Shown here piece after piece: positions 36,801 through 44,381 of a stretch of DNA of 46,690 bases. Within the stretch, counting starts at the first letter, position 1. Every line of letters begins with the position of its first letter. The notes under the pieces were generated by a model. That model ran no database searches. It was not told the DNA's origin and worked only from the letters and a program-made list of their open reading frames with translations. A program made the translations under genes and the position numbers. The stretch is from Clostridiaceae bacterium (lineage in GTDB: Bacteria; Bacillota; Clostridia; DSM-8532): contig JAAYPS010000097.1 in the NCBI GenBank assembly GCA_012519655.1, positions 1-46,690 on the forward strand. Reading direction: 5' to 3'.

Positions 36801-38779
36801 CTTATGTAATTGACGGCTGTAAAATTCTTTGAAATGTTGCTTTGGTAAAATTCATCGGAGCTGACTATTCCTTTAAGATTACCTCTCAAGTGGGGAAGAG
36901 CCATTTGTGTTGGAATGCGATCGATTCTCAGAACAGGCCAATTATCTTCCCATGTCATAGGAATTAAAACAGGGATTCGCCCAACTGCTCCATGATCTTG
37001 AAACAACATAGCATACCAATCACCTGAGGGCGTATCAAAGATTCCACCCTGAGCAACCCCCATATTATTAAAATCCAAATCGTCATCCAATATGACGCGT
37101 CCCTCATACGGCCCTTCAACCCTGTCTGAGCGATAGCATAATTGTATACGTCTTCCAGAGCCTGTAGTAGGCCATGCAATCAAGAATATATAATAATAAC
37201 CATTAATTTTATAGATATGAGCACCTTCAGCAGGAAGGCCATCCTTACCACCCACATCAGTATTTTCAATAATCACGCAGTCGAGACCGTCTTCTTTTAT
37301 GGCTGTTGCGTCGGCGGTTAATTCAATTAAGCGTATGCAACCCGATCCATAAACAAGATAGACGCGTCCATCATCGTCAAATAGAAGACTTTGATCATGA
37401 TATACCTGATCTAACTCATACCGTCGCCATCGACCGTTCTCAATATTTTCAGTCTGGAATATATACGTCTTATCAGTGTTATAAGATGCAACTGTAACAT
37501 AATATGTTCCTTTATGAAAACGAAGGCTTGCAGCCCATGTGCCCTTTCCATACGCATGAGATTGGTTACGCAAAGTGTTGGTATCGCTGTCGTCTAATAT
37601 GTCACATACGTAATTTGCGATTTCCCAGTTTACAAGATCAATTGATTTCATAATAGGGCAGTGAGGTGCAAAATACATGGTGGTACTAACCATATAGTAT
37701 GTATCGTTTACACGGATTACATCTGGGTCGGGTATATCGGTCCAGATATAAAGAGTGTTAAATTTATTATTTCTGTTTATCTGTGTTGAGTCTGATATGT
37801 TATATGTTAATGGACTTGAAGTGATATATGGGGGTATTTTCATTATATTATAATCTTCAAAATCCATATCATAACCGATCTTTGTATTCTTAACTAAACT
37901 ATTTTCTGGTCGTGGCTCATTAATTTTATAAAGATTGCAGAATTCTGTGGGGGTACAATTTGAATATTTCTTAAAGACTCGATTGAAAGTAACGATACTT
38001 TGAAAACCTGACTCAAGGGCAATCTCAGTTATTGGTTTAGTAGAATATATTAGTAAATCCTCTGCTTTTTTAATACGAACCTTATTCAAATATTCAGAAA
38101 AAGAAAGTCCTGAGTTTTTCTTAAACCATCTGGTGAAATGATATTTACTGAACCCTGCTGCATCTGCTATCATGTCCAATGTGATATTATCTTTATAATG
38201 TGTATTTATGTAATTTATGCAATCATTCAGTTTTGCAGCGTTATCCCGGCGCATACTCAGTGTTGAATAAACACCTGACTGGTCATTGCTCTGTTCTCGT
38301 GACAGATGTACTGATATCTCAAAGAGTTTACAGAGGATATTAACTTCGTAATACGGTTGTTTGTAAAGGTACTCATCAAGCATATATAGAAGTCTTTTTT
38401 GAATGTAGGCATGCAATCCTTTTGCAGATTCAGGTGTGATTAATGCATGCCTTGTGTAAACAATGGAAGCGTTCAACAGTCCTTGTATAGCGTTTAATAT
38501 CTGTATGTCAAATATTAAAATGATACGTTTACCATCTTCATGATCGGATTTTAACTCATGTAACTGACCATGTGGAATAATGAAAATGTCGTTTTCGTTT
38601 AAGTGGTATGCATCTGTGCTTATATCCACAGTTAATGACCCTTTGATGGGCATGATTATTTCAACTGCATTATGCCAATGAGTCTGGTAATGGATTTCTC
38701 CAAAATTGTGAAACAGGATAAATTGATTGTCAGACTCATAGGACAGGATTTCCATTATTTCATCTGGCTTTCTGTCCAT
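33812..38779 (-). CDS. AraC-type regulator fused to two GH43 domains and carbohydrate-binding modules
   Basis: A single 1655-residue frame. Residues 1-95: AraC cupin (HWHNAVEI at 34-41). 186-286: two-helix AraC HTH (NITLDMIADAAGFSKYHFTR; PITEIALESGFQS). About 345-640: GH43 with likely base D351 (IPDPDV), modulator D462 (HDQS) and acid E518 (AEGAH). About 680-835: CBM4/9-like. About 845-1040: beta-xylosidase-type lectin domain. About 1041-1185: an unassigned beta domain. About 1197-1520: a second GH43 of the arabinoxylan hydrolase type (SNPLISHKYGADP, D1207) in which the usual Asp and Glu are A1340 and G1399. About 1535-1655: CBM6-like. No signal peptide or membrane helix. It has its own GGAGGT ribosome site and probably its own promoter, and follows the ABC permeases. 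Likely a cytoplasmic sensor-enzyme controlling this xylan-type locus. Domain calls are strong; the regulatory model is inference. Confidence 0.88.
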   Translation of the reverse strand: MDRKPDEIMEILSYESDNQFILFHNFGEIHYQTHWHNAVEIIMPIKGSLTVDISTDAYHLNENDIFIIPHGQLHELKSDHEDGKRIILIFDIQILNAIQGLLNASIVYTRHALITPESAKGLHAYIQKRLLYMLDEYLYKQPYYEVNILCKLFEISVHLSREQSNDQSGVYSTLSMRRDNAAKLNDCINYINTHYKDNITLDMIADAAGFSKYHFTRWFKKNSGLSFSEYLNKVRIKKAEDLLIYSTKPITEIALESGFQSIVTFNRVFKKYSNCTPTEFCNLYKINEPRPENSLVKNTKIGYDMDFEDYNIMKIPPYITSSPLTYNISDSTQINRNNKFNTLYIWTDIPDPDVIRVNDTYYMVSTTMYFAPHCPIMKSIDLVNWEIANYVCDILDDSDTNTLRNQSHAYGKGTWAASLRFHKGTYYVTVASYNTDKTYIFQTENIENGRWRRYELDQVYHDQSLLFDDDGRVYLVYGSGCIRLIELTADATAIKEDGLDCVIIENTDVGGKDGLPAEGAHIYKINGYYYIFLIAWPTTGSGRRIQLCYRSDRVEGPYEGRVILDDDLDFNNMGVAQGGIFDTPSGDWYAMLFQDHGAVGRIPVLIPMTWEDNWPVLRIDRIPTQMALPHLRGNLKGIVSSDEFYQSNISKNFTAVNYIRYLYSHIDDVPVLNSDRCDKELLVNNTFENGIAHWENTYIASLNMIYDESLGKSVLFVSDRVATGAGPKQDLSGKLVPGGVYEVSARIKYMTGPPKKQFLISIFRGESWETIRNMASGVVKRGEWGIIRGTYTLPVDSDLSSTAIFVETPWVPHPKKGDDLMDFYVESVSMIEKPLIRKIKTAAFENDPNDSRLSLVWQWNHNPDHNLWSLTERPGYLRLKSGYLCNELTDARNTLTQRTFGPICAGTVAIDTRGMKDGDFAGIAALQEIYGFVGVKMVNGSKYIIMVNASSGRPDEKESVLLNGDIAYLRIDFDFTNAIDQAHFYYSKDEIHWHPIGDVLHMQYKLTHFTGYRFALFYFATQIVGGYADFDYFRISDDFSEHVDFTILNVSLDEQIEKPGIPNIFFDLPIRMDPLPEGFYDDISISFTIPEQLDVDGVSFLNSNITGDTTYEFSNHRLQLFVTGKQVNFTHNSSEVFAVIRLRVNRFIQKNTELFITIDYIHVNGGKVLYRTHKAKTAIRLIAVQTNAKGKLPGMSNPLISHKYGADPCALEYDGRLYIYMTADRYQYNTHGRLVMNSYKEIHTIAVISSTDMINWTDHGEINVAGPNGVANWASNSWSPAVVCKPFEGKDKFFLYFSNGNSSIGVLTADTPIGPWTDPLGAPLIYHHISSEGDAARCFAPAVLLDDDQTGYLYFGSALPSQTQKATLYPCTAHVVNLGDDMISTVDTPVTIDVPAFLGHSWIHKFNGRYYYSYSSNSKEEHRISNRAYGDIVYMVGESPTGPFTYMGKVLENPSNIFGVGSDNHHCIFTYKGHWYIAYNTQTLSKAHRKVNGYRSVHINAIDITFDGRIKPVKPDMDGVTLPVTLDPYKQTGAETFAWQAGVNTAIIPGCTNLCVTDIHDGDWIAVANVDFGEKGATQFHVRASSITGGEIEIRLDSSQGKIVCVLGVGSTGSYDNWDIFSSELSRVTGVHNVFFIFKGDSEHNLLNLDCWWFS

Positions 38780-38829
38780 ACTGTACCTCCAATTATCTTT
38801 TTCAATAAATGAAGCAACCCTACATTACC

Positions 38830-38858
38830 ATCTTACATGGATAATAGATTTTTTTCAA
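38830..38858 (-). promoter_or_regulatory. Predicted sigma-A promoter of the AraC-GH43 gene
   Basis: On the minus strand, TTGAAA (38858-38853), 17-bp spacer, TAAGAT (38835-38830), 51 bp before the start. It would allow transcription apart from the transporter genes. Confidence 0.5.
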
Positions 38859-38905
38859 ATGGTTTATATTCAATTTGTAATTACTTTTTAATAAGAGCCT
38901 CTATA

Positions 38906-39790
38906 CTACTCTTTAACGCTACCGATATTAACAGTTACAAAATACTTTTGAAGGAATGGATATACCACGAGGATAGGTACTGTCGCTACCATAGTCATAG
39001 CCGCACGCAATGAGTTCGGGGTAACCGTGCTACGAGAAGTATGAGATTCAGCTAAATAATCTGGTTGTTTGACCCCAGACTGCATTGATGAGGATAATAT
39101 CTTCATCATTTCATATTGAAGGGTACTCAATTCCTGTTTTGGCGCAAATATAAAAGAGTCAAACCATGAGTTCCATGAGCCAACTGCCACCCATAATGCA
39201 ACAGTAGCTAGAACTGGCATACATAACGGAAAAATAATGTTGAAATATATTTTTAGCTCGGAGGCACCGTCAATTTTCGCAGATTCCACAAGAGATGCTG
39301 GTAGTGAATTTATGTATGTACGTATGACAACTACGTTGAAAGCGCCAACCAATCCGGGTAGTACATAGACCCAAAAGTTATTAATCAGACCCAAGTTGCG
39401 GTACAAGAAATACTGCGGAATTAACCCTGCATTTATGTACATAGTCATTATCATAAATGTGGTCAGAAACTTTCGGAAAATGAATTCCTTTCGGCTCAAT
39501 ACATATGCGAATAAACCTGAGATAAACACGCCTACTATTGTTGTTATCAATGTTCGAGCCACTGACACTATGAAAGCTTTAAATATTTTGTCAGTTTTAA
39601 ATACGCTTTGATAGTTAAATAGTGTCCACTTTCTCGGCCATAAGTAAAGAGAGCCTTTCATAGAATCCCTAGCTTCATTAAAAGAAGTAATCAACGTGTT
39701 CCAAAGTGGATACACCATGATAATGACAATTATAGCCATAAAGAACACAATAATACCGTCAATAATCTTATCACCAAATGATTTTCTCAT
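38906..39790 (-). CDS. Sugar ABC transporter permease (LplC/YtcP type)
   Basis: The 294-residue membrane protein has six hydrophobic segments and the EAA loop ESAKIDGASELKIYFNIIFP (about residues 189-208) that contacts the ATPase. It belongs to the second permease class of CUT1 oligosaccharide importers. The start follows GGAGGT. It lies 37 bp after the partner permease. No ATPase gene is present here, so it probably shares an MsmK-type ATPase encoded elsewhere, as is common for these clostridial importers. Confidence 0.92.
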   Translation of the reverse strand: MRKSFGDKIIDGIIVFFMAIIVIIMVYPLWNTLITSFNEARDSMKGSLYLWPRKWTLFNYQSVFKTDKIFKAFIVSVARTLITTIVGVFISGLFAYVLSRKEFIFRKFLTTFMIMTMYINAGLIPQYFLYRNLGLINNFWVYVLPGLVGAFNVVVIRTYINSLPASLVESAKIDGASELKIYFNIIFPLCMPVLATVALWVAVGSWNSWFDSFIFAPKQELSTLQYEMMKILSSSMQSGVKQPDYLAESHTSRSTVTPNSLRAAMTMVATVPILVVYPFLQKYFVTVNIGSVKE

Positions 39791-39827
39791 TTCAATACCT
39801 CCAAGACGAATAGCTCAACTGAACTTT

Positions 39828-40769
39828 TTAAATTAATTTTTCCTCGCCCACCCAATCGGCGATTTTATTGCATAGTGTTAATACTATGACGCTGACCACC
39901 GTTTTGAACATACCGGCTGCGGTTCCGAAAGCAAAACCACCAGATCTCCCAAAACCTCTTTTAAGTACAAAAATATCAATAGTTTCCGAAACATCAAGTA
40001 CGAGACCATTTGAACCTAAGATATACTGAACTTCAAAGCCTGCGTTGAGAATCCATCCTGCGTTTAAGATAAGAAGGATGATGATTGTAGATTTGATACC
40101 TGGTAAAGTAATATGCCACATTCTACCGAAACGGCCGTACCCATCTATAGCCGCAGCTTCGTACAAGGCTGGATCGATAGAAGTGATTGCTGCCAAGTAG
40201 ATGATGCTATTCCAACCCATAGACTTCCATACATTTGTAAAACCAACAATCCACCAGAAATAACTCGCCTCTCCCAAAAAATGTATTTTATTTTTTACGA
40301 GTCCAGTCGCAAGTAACAATTCATTTATAATCCCGCCGTCCATGGATAGAGCATTTGAAACCAAACCGCAAACAATAATCCAAGAAAGGAAATGGGGCAT
40401 ATAAGATATTGTTTGCACTACCCGCTTGAATTTAAAGAATGGCCCCGTGAGTTCGTTTAGAAACAGCGCAAATGCGATGGCTGTAACAAAACTAAGCACA
40501 AGGTTGATTATACTCATTCCCAAGGTGTTTCGCATAACACGGTAAAAGTCAGGGTCTGTAAATAGGTTTCTAAAATGAGTAAACCCTATCCATTCTTGTT
40601 CAAAAAAGGATAATTGTGGTTTGTAATTCTGGAATGCCATGGTAAGTCCCCATAGTGGTAAATATGAAAAAATAAGAAAATAAACAAAATAGGGCACTGA
40701 AATTAAGATCAGTGCTTTTTGTTTACGAACTTCATCAAGAAAATTTCCTTTAGCACTTTTGTTAAACAT
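39828..40769 (-). CDS. Sugar ABC transporter permease (LplB type)
   Basis: About 313 residues with the pattern FSYLPLWGLTMAFQNYKP near the N-terminus and the EAA motif AAAIDGYGRFGRMWHITLPG. It is the first permease of a CUT1-type importer. The start at 40769 is chosen because AAGGGG lies 8 nt upstream; a longer frame from 40796 would include the ribosome site. Together with the other permease and the upstream binding lipoprotein it forms one importer, probably for hemicellulose oligosaccharides given the adjacent GH43 fusion. Confidence 0.92.
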   Translation of the reverse strand: MFNKSAKGNFLDEVRKQKALILISVPYFVYFLIFSYLPLWGLTMAFQNYKPQLSFFEQEWIGFTHFRNLFTDPDFYRVMRNTLGMSIINLVLSFVTAIAFALFLNELTGPFFKFKRVVQTISYMPHFLSWIIVCGLVSNALSMDGGIINELLLATGLVKNKIHFLGEASYFWWIVGFTNVWKSMGWNSIIYLAAITSIDPALYEAAAIDGYGRFGRMWHITLPGIKSTIIILLILNAGWILNAGFEVQYILGSNGLVLDVSETIDIFVLKRGFGRSGGFAFGTAAGMFKTVVSVIVLTLCNKIADWVGEEKLI

Positions 40770-40817
40770 ATAGATATCCCCTTCTTTGCTTTTCAATAAG
40801 GTTCAATGTACTATACA

Positions 40818-40850
40818 AAGGGACGATCGCCTTTGCAGGCGACGCCCCTT
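40818..40850 (-). other. Intercistronic hairpin between binding protein and permease genes
   Basis: AAGGG, CG and TCGCC (40818-40831) pair with GGCGA, CG and CCCTT (40838-40850), with two interruptions and a 6-nt loop. It is GC-rich compared with its surroundings and has no T-tract. Such stems between binding protein and permease genes usually protect the upstream mRNA so that more binding protein than permease is made. Confidence 0.65.
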
Positions 40851-40871
40851 CTATCGGTTTGAAAGACCAGG

Positions 40872-42596
40872 TTATTCATATAAACTCATCTGAATTTGTC
40901 TTTCTATTTCTGCTTCCAGAGCAGGGTAGTCAACGCTCTCGTATCTTTGTGCGTATTCAGCCCAAGCAGCTTCAAAATCAGTAGACATGATTACATCGGG
41001 CAGATACCTATTTTGAAGATCTGTTATTTGGTCAAAAATTGGTTTAGCAATATTGTCGTCTTCCATTGTGGAGAAAATTGACCAAACTTCAGGATAGCCA
41101 GGATGATCCATTAGAGGAAGGAAGTCGGACTTGGTGTAATAACCATATTTTTGATAGAATTCTTTGTCATAATCGAATTGATTCTCAAGTCTTTCTTCAG
41201 GCTGTGTTCCTGCTCCAGTGGAGTTACCGTTGGAGTAACGACCTTCTAATTTCGGGAACTGGTCTCCGATGACCAATCCTGCGTTAGCTAGACGCCAGTC
41301 TGGATTGTCGAAATTGGCTTTCTGCTCTGGAGTACGTCTGTAGCGACCATTAGCGTCAACATAGTAGTCTTCGCCTTCGATACCCCAGTACATCAAGCGA
41401 TGTACGTCCTCTTCAAGAAGTGTATCCATAAACTGTAAAGCACGCTCGACATCTTTACACTCAATGCTGATGCCCATGCCATTACCGCCTATGATCCCTT
41501 CATTTCTTACTCTGTTGTAAGGAACTGGGGTGCCGTCATAACTGATTCCTAGAGGGACATAAGTTCTATTAATTTTGCCCTCGGATATCAATACAAATTC
41601 ACCATCCTGGAAGTTCCATTGCTGGTCGAACATAGCTAATACACGACCGTTAGAAATAACGTTCAAGTATTGGTCATAGTTTCTAGTAAATGTCTCAGGG
41701 TTGATCAAGCCTTTTTTGTATACTTCGTTAAGCTTTTTGTAATAATCCTTAGCATACCATTTGTTTTGATAGATTTCTACTTCTAAGGTGTCTGGGTCAA
41801 CTACTACATCGCCTTCGTTACGTCCACCAATCAGATGCTGTGGAGCATTTTTCAGGCAGAATGAGCGCCAGTCTTGTGAATGTACTTCGAAAGGCAGAGT
41901 GGGCTGACCATCGATGGTTGGATGTGCTTCGTAATAACGTTCTAGCAAGTCAAAGAATTCATCTAATGTCTTTGGATAAGTATATCCGTCCCAAGCAAGT
42001 ACATCTTTCTGAATCCAGAAAGCAGGACCGTTGTAATCTGCCTCATAAAAATCGTCTTCTCCGTCATTAAGCCAATACTGACGGCTCCAAATGTCAAGTA
42101 TGTAAACTTTTCCATCATTTGATACACTGCGAAGTCTATCCATATAATCCCCATAATGCTTCCAAAGATTTGGATAATTAGGAAGATAGTCGTCAAGTGC
42201 AGCAAACGAGCCAGCATTTAAAAATCTTCCGCGTGCTTGTCCGGCACCAATTAAATCGGGATAGTCGCCACTGGCGATCATGATTCCAACTTTTTGTTCC
42301 ATGTCACCAACAAGAAATTCATAGTCAATGGTGACGCCTGTGATTTCTTTAATCTTTTGGACAATTTTGTTATCGGCTGGAGGAGCCTCACCTGGGCCTG
42401 CGACAAACATGGTAAATGTTATGGGTTCAAGCTTATCACCATCTGTCCCAGGTGCAGGAGTATCGCCGTCTTTTGGTTTAGCTGCGGTTGTTGGGGCTGG
42501 AGTGTCTGGTGAAGTGACAACTGGCCCACATGCAGAAAAAACCGTAATGATCATGACAGCAACTAACAACATAGTAAGAATTCTTTTACTTTTCAT
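40872..42596 (-). CDS. Extracellular sugar-binding lipoprotein of an ABC transporter
   Basis: About 574 residues. A lipoprotein signal MKSKRILTMLLVAVMIITVF ends in the lipobox FSAC with C23, followed by a Pro/Thr-rich linker (TSPDTPAPTTAAKPK). The body is a family-1-type solute-binding protein of the large LplA class. The start 42596 has AAAGGGG 8 nt upstream; the longer frame from 42647 adds residues before the signal peptide and is unlikely. It heads the leftward importer operon. The ligand is unknown, but the GH43 fusion in the same operon suggests xylo- or arabinoxylo-oligosaccharides. Confidence 0.93.
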   Translation of the reverse strand: MKSKRILTMLLVAVMIITVFSACGPVVTSPDTPAPTTAAKPKDGDTPAPGTDGDKLEPITFTMFVAGPGEAPPADNKIVQKIKEITGVTIDYEFLVGDMEQKVGIMIASGDYPDLIGAGQARGRFLNAGSFAALDDYLPNYPNLWKHYGDYMDRLRSVSNDGKVYILDIWSRQYWLNDGEDDFYEADYNGPAFWIQKDVLAWDGYTYPKTLDEFFDLLERYYEAHPTIDGQPTLPFEVHSQDWRSFCLKNAPQHLIGGRNEGDVVVDPDTLEVEIYQNKWYAKDYYKKLNEVYKKGLINPETFTRNYDQYLNVISNGRVLAMFDQQWNFQDGEFVLISEGKINRTYVPLGISYDGTPVPYNRVRNEGIIGGNGMGISIECKDVERALQFMDTLLEEDVHRLMYWGIEGEDYYVDANGRYRRTPEQKANFDNPDWRLANAGLVIGDQFPKLEGRYSNGNSTGAGTQPEERLENQFDYDKEFYQKYGYYTKSDFLPLMDHPGYPEVWSIFSTMEDDNIAKPIFDQITDLQNRYLPDVIMSTDFEAAWAEYAQRYESVDYPALEAEIERQIQMSLYE

Positions 42597-42807
42597 TAAT
42601 GGATCCCCTTTCTTTGATTTGTTGATTTTAGACAAATAACAATGCATTTATCTAATACTAACTATACATGTTGCCTAATTTGGTATGCTAATCAAATATT
42701 GCGATGTTCTTACCATAAATTGCTATTGTTTATTTTATAAATTGTCATGTGATGAAACTTTTGTCTTATGTCTGGTAGGCAGAACACAGTAGAACACATT
42801 AGTTAAC

Positions 42808-42891
42808 AGATGTTTACATAGTACAATACTGATGTTACAACATATCTATGAGCCTACAAACATTATTTATATGCTAATAGATGTTTACATA
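42808..42891. promoter_or_regulatory. Two direct repeats AGATGTTTACATA, candidate operator
   Basis: The identical 13-mer occurs at 42808-42820 and 42879-42891, 71 bp apart. The similarity extends to about 21 bp (A-C/T-AGATGTTTACATA followed by ACAA). The second copy overlaps a 7-bp dyad, GCTAATA (42873-42879) / TATTAGC (42902-42908). Widely spaced direct repeats are typical of AraC-family sites, and the neighbouring operon encodes an AraC-type protein. Confidence 0.5.
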
Positions 42892-43033
42892 TAACAAATA
42901 ATATTAGCAAAGAAAATAATGTTTAATTATTGTGCAATTAGCTGTTATAGTAAGATATAAAATCATATTATTGTACATCGAGACATGATCAAAAATCGAT
43001 CAGAGAAAAGTTTTTTAATGTGTATAAATTATA

Positions 43034-43062
43034 TTGACATACTTTGCGAATGAACATATAAT
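43034..43062 (+). promoter_or_regulatory. Consensus sigma-A promoter of the TRAP operon
   Basis: TTGACA (43034-43039), exactly 17 bp, TATAAT (43057-43062): a perfect match to the housekeeping consensus. It starts a leader of about 208 nt before dctP. Confidence 0.85.
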
Positions 43063-43068
43063 GATGGT

Positions 43069-43276
43069 GTAGGATGGTAATACGGAAGCGAAAAGTATAT
43101 TAATACTATTGTATTGGATATGTCGGTAAGATCTACTAGAATTTAGAGTGTTGCGAATCTATTAATACTTTGCAAAGTACTTTGAATTTTGGTACACTCT
43201 TAGAGCATAAACAATACATTTGTTTCCATGAACCCCTACGGGTTTTTTTTATTACTTTTTTATGGAGGTATAAACC
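43069..43276 (+). other. TRAP operon leader with possible attenuation structure
   Basis: The leader contains AGAGTGT (43145-43151) complementary to ACACTCT (43194-43200), enclosing the palindrome CAAAGTACTTTG (43173-43184). It is followed by an intrinsic terminator and then the ribosome site. This order (strong promoter, structured RNA, terminator, gene) is that of an attenuated or riboswitch-controlled operon. No known class was recognised. Confidence 0.45.
43230..43250 (+). terminator. Intrinsic terminator inside the TRAP leader
   Basis: AACCC-CTAC-GGGTT followed by a run of T lies between the promoter and dctP, 30 bp before the start codon. The stem is short, but the U-tract is strong. 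Confidence 0.6.
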
Positions 43277-44341
43277 GTGGGTAAAATTGGAAATTTATCA
43301 CGAACAGTACTAATCAGAGGACTCTTAGTAGTAGCATTATTATTTGCACTAGCTATTCAATCATCATGTATGAGCTCGGTACATGCTCAAAAGGAAGGAC
43401 CCATTAAACTAAAACTTGCAAGCTTCTTTCCAGGGACTCACCCTGCTGAAACAGAGTTGGTTCAGGGATGGGCAGAAGCTATTGAGAAAGCAACTGATGG
43501 AAGGGTAATTATTACAAGTTACCCTGGTGAAACACTTCTTAAGGCTGCGGATATCTACAATGGCGTTGTGGATGGCGTTGCAGATATAGGGCTATCATCT
43601 TTCTCTTACAATTCAGGTCGTTTTCCAGAAATTGAGGCTTTCGAGCAACCTGGTATAGTCTATAAAAACTCAAAGTCTGCAAGTAAAACTGCTTGGGAAG
43701 GTATACAGGAGCTTGATCCTGAATGTGTGCAAGATACTAAATTACTTATGGTAATAGCTACTGGCCCTGGAGATCTATTCACACGAAAACCAGTAAATAA
43801 ACTTGAAGATTTAGTAGGAATGCAAATCAGAGCTACTGGCCTTACAGCTGATACACTTGCATTGACAGGTGCAGTTCCTGTTGGGATGCCGCAATCGGAT
43901 GCATACGAATCATTGTCAAAGGGTATTGTAAACGGAAATCTTGCGCCTATTGAGGTATTAAAGACATGGAAACATGCCGAAGTGACAAAACATCTTACCA
44001 GAACTCCATTCCTATACAATAATTTGTTTTATATAACTATGAACATTGATAAATGGAATGCTATGCCCGAAGATATTAAGAACATAATCACTGAGGTTTC
44101 TTTAGAATATCAAGAAAAGGTAGGAATAGGGCTTTGGGATAGACAAAACCAGGCTGCACTTAAATGGGCAATAGAAGAAGAAGGAATCGAAATAGTAGAA
44201 CTTTCTGAAGAAGAAACACAAAGGTGGATTCAAAAAGTTATGCCAATGCAAGAAAAATATATTGAGAAAAATGGTGAAGCTGGTATAAGAGCGCTTGAAA
44301 CAGCAATGAGGCTTGCTGAAAAATACAATGATGAATATTAA
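43277..44341 (+). CDS. dctP: TRAP transporter solute-binding protein (DctP family)
   Basis: The 354-residue secreted protein has a signal peptide (basic start, then LLVVALLFALAIQSSC). It could be cut either as a lipoprotein at IQSSC or after VHA-Q, seven residues later. The mature part starts with IKLKLASFFPGTHPAETELV, and the carboxylate-binding arginine is in LVGMQIRATGLTAD, as in DctP proteins for C4-dicarboxylates, sialic acid and uronates. The start is GTG 43277 after TATGGAGGT. It is the first gene of dctPQM. A uronate ligand would fit the nearby GH2 glucuronidase, but the sequence does not prove it. Confidence 0.93.
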   Translation: MGKIGNLSRTVLIRGLLVVALLFALAIQSSCMSSVHAQKEGPIKLKLASFFPGTHPAETELVQGWAEAIEKATDGRVIITSYPGETLLKAADIYNGVVDGVADIGLSSFSYNSGRFPEIEAFEQPGIVYKNSKSASKTAWEGIQELDPECVQDTKLLMVIATGPGDLFTRKPVNKLEDLVGMQIRATGLTADTLALTGAVPVGMPQSDAYESLSKGIVNGNLAPIEVLKTWKHAEVTKHLTRTPFLYNNLFYITMNIDKWNAMPEDIKNIITEVSLEYQEKVGIGLWDRQNQAALKWAIEEEGIEIVELSEEETQRWIQKVMPMQEKYIEKNGEAGIRALETAMRLAEKYNDEY

Positions 44342-44381
44342 TCTCAACATATAATGAAAACATTTTAGGGAGGAATAATGA

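Larger units (their letters stand above)
42597..43276. other. Long divergent regulatory region between the ABC and TRAP operons
   Basis: No gene is seen in this 680-bp interval. It holds the direct repeats at 42808 and 42879, a short tandem repeat AGAACACA (42781-42788, 42791-42798), the consensus TRAP promoter and the TRAP leader, listed separately. No clear promoter for the leftward binding-protein gene was recognised, which would fit activator dependence. Confidence 0.6.

Noticed and set aside
37750-37930. Possible artefactual fusion or internal restart between the AraC and GH43 parts
   Set aside because: The frame is continuous and its linker has ordinary composition. The internal ATG codons there lack any ribosome-binding sequence, so I treat the fusion as real while asking for confirmation.
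38700-38779. Signal peptide on the AraC-GH43 protein
   Set aside because: The N-terminus is polar and charged and leads directly into the cupin fold; no hydrophobic stretch.
43083-43099. cre (CcpA) site in the TRAP leader (GGAAGCGAAAA)
   Set aside because: The core resembles a cre half, but both outer conserved bases (TG at left, CA at right) are missing.
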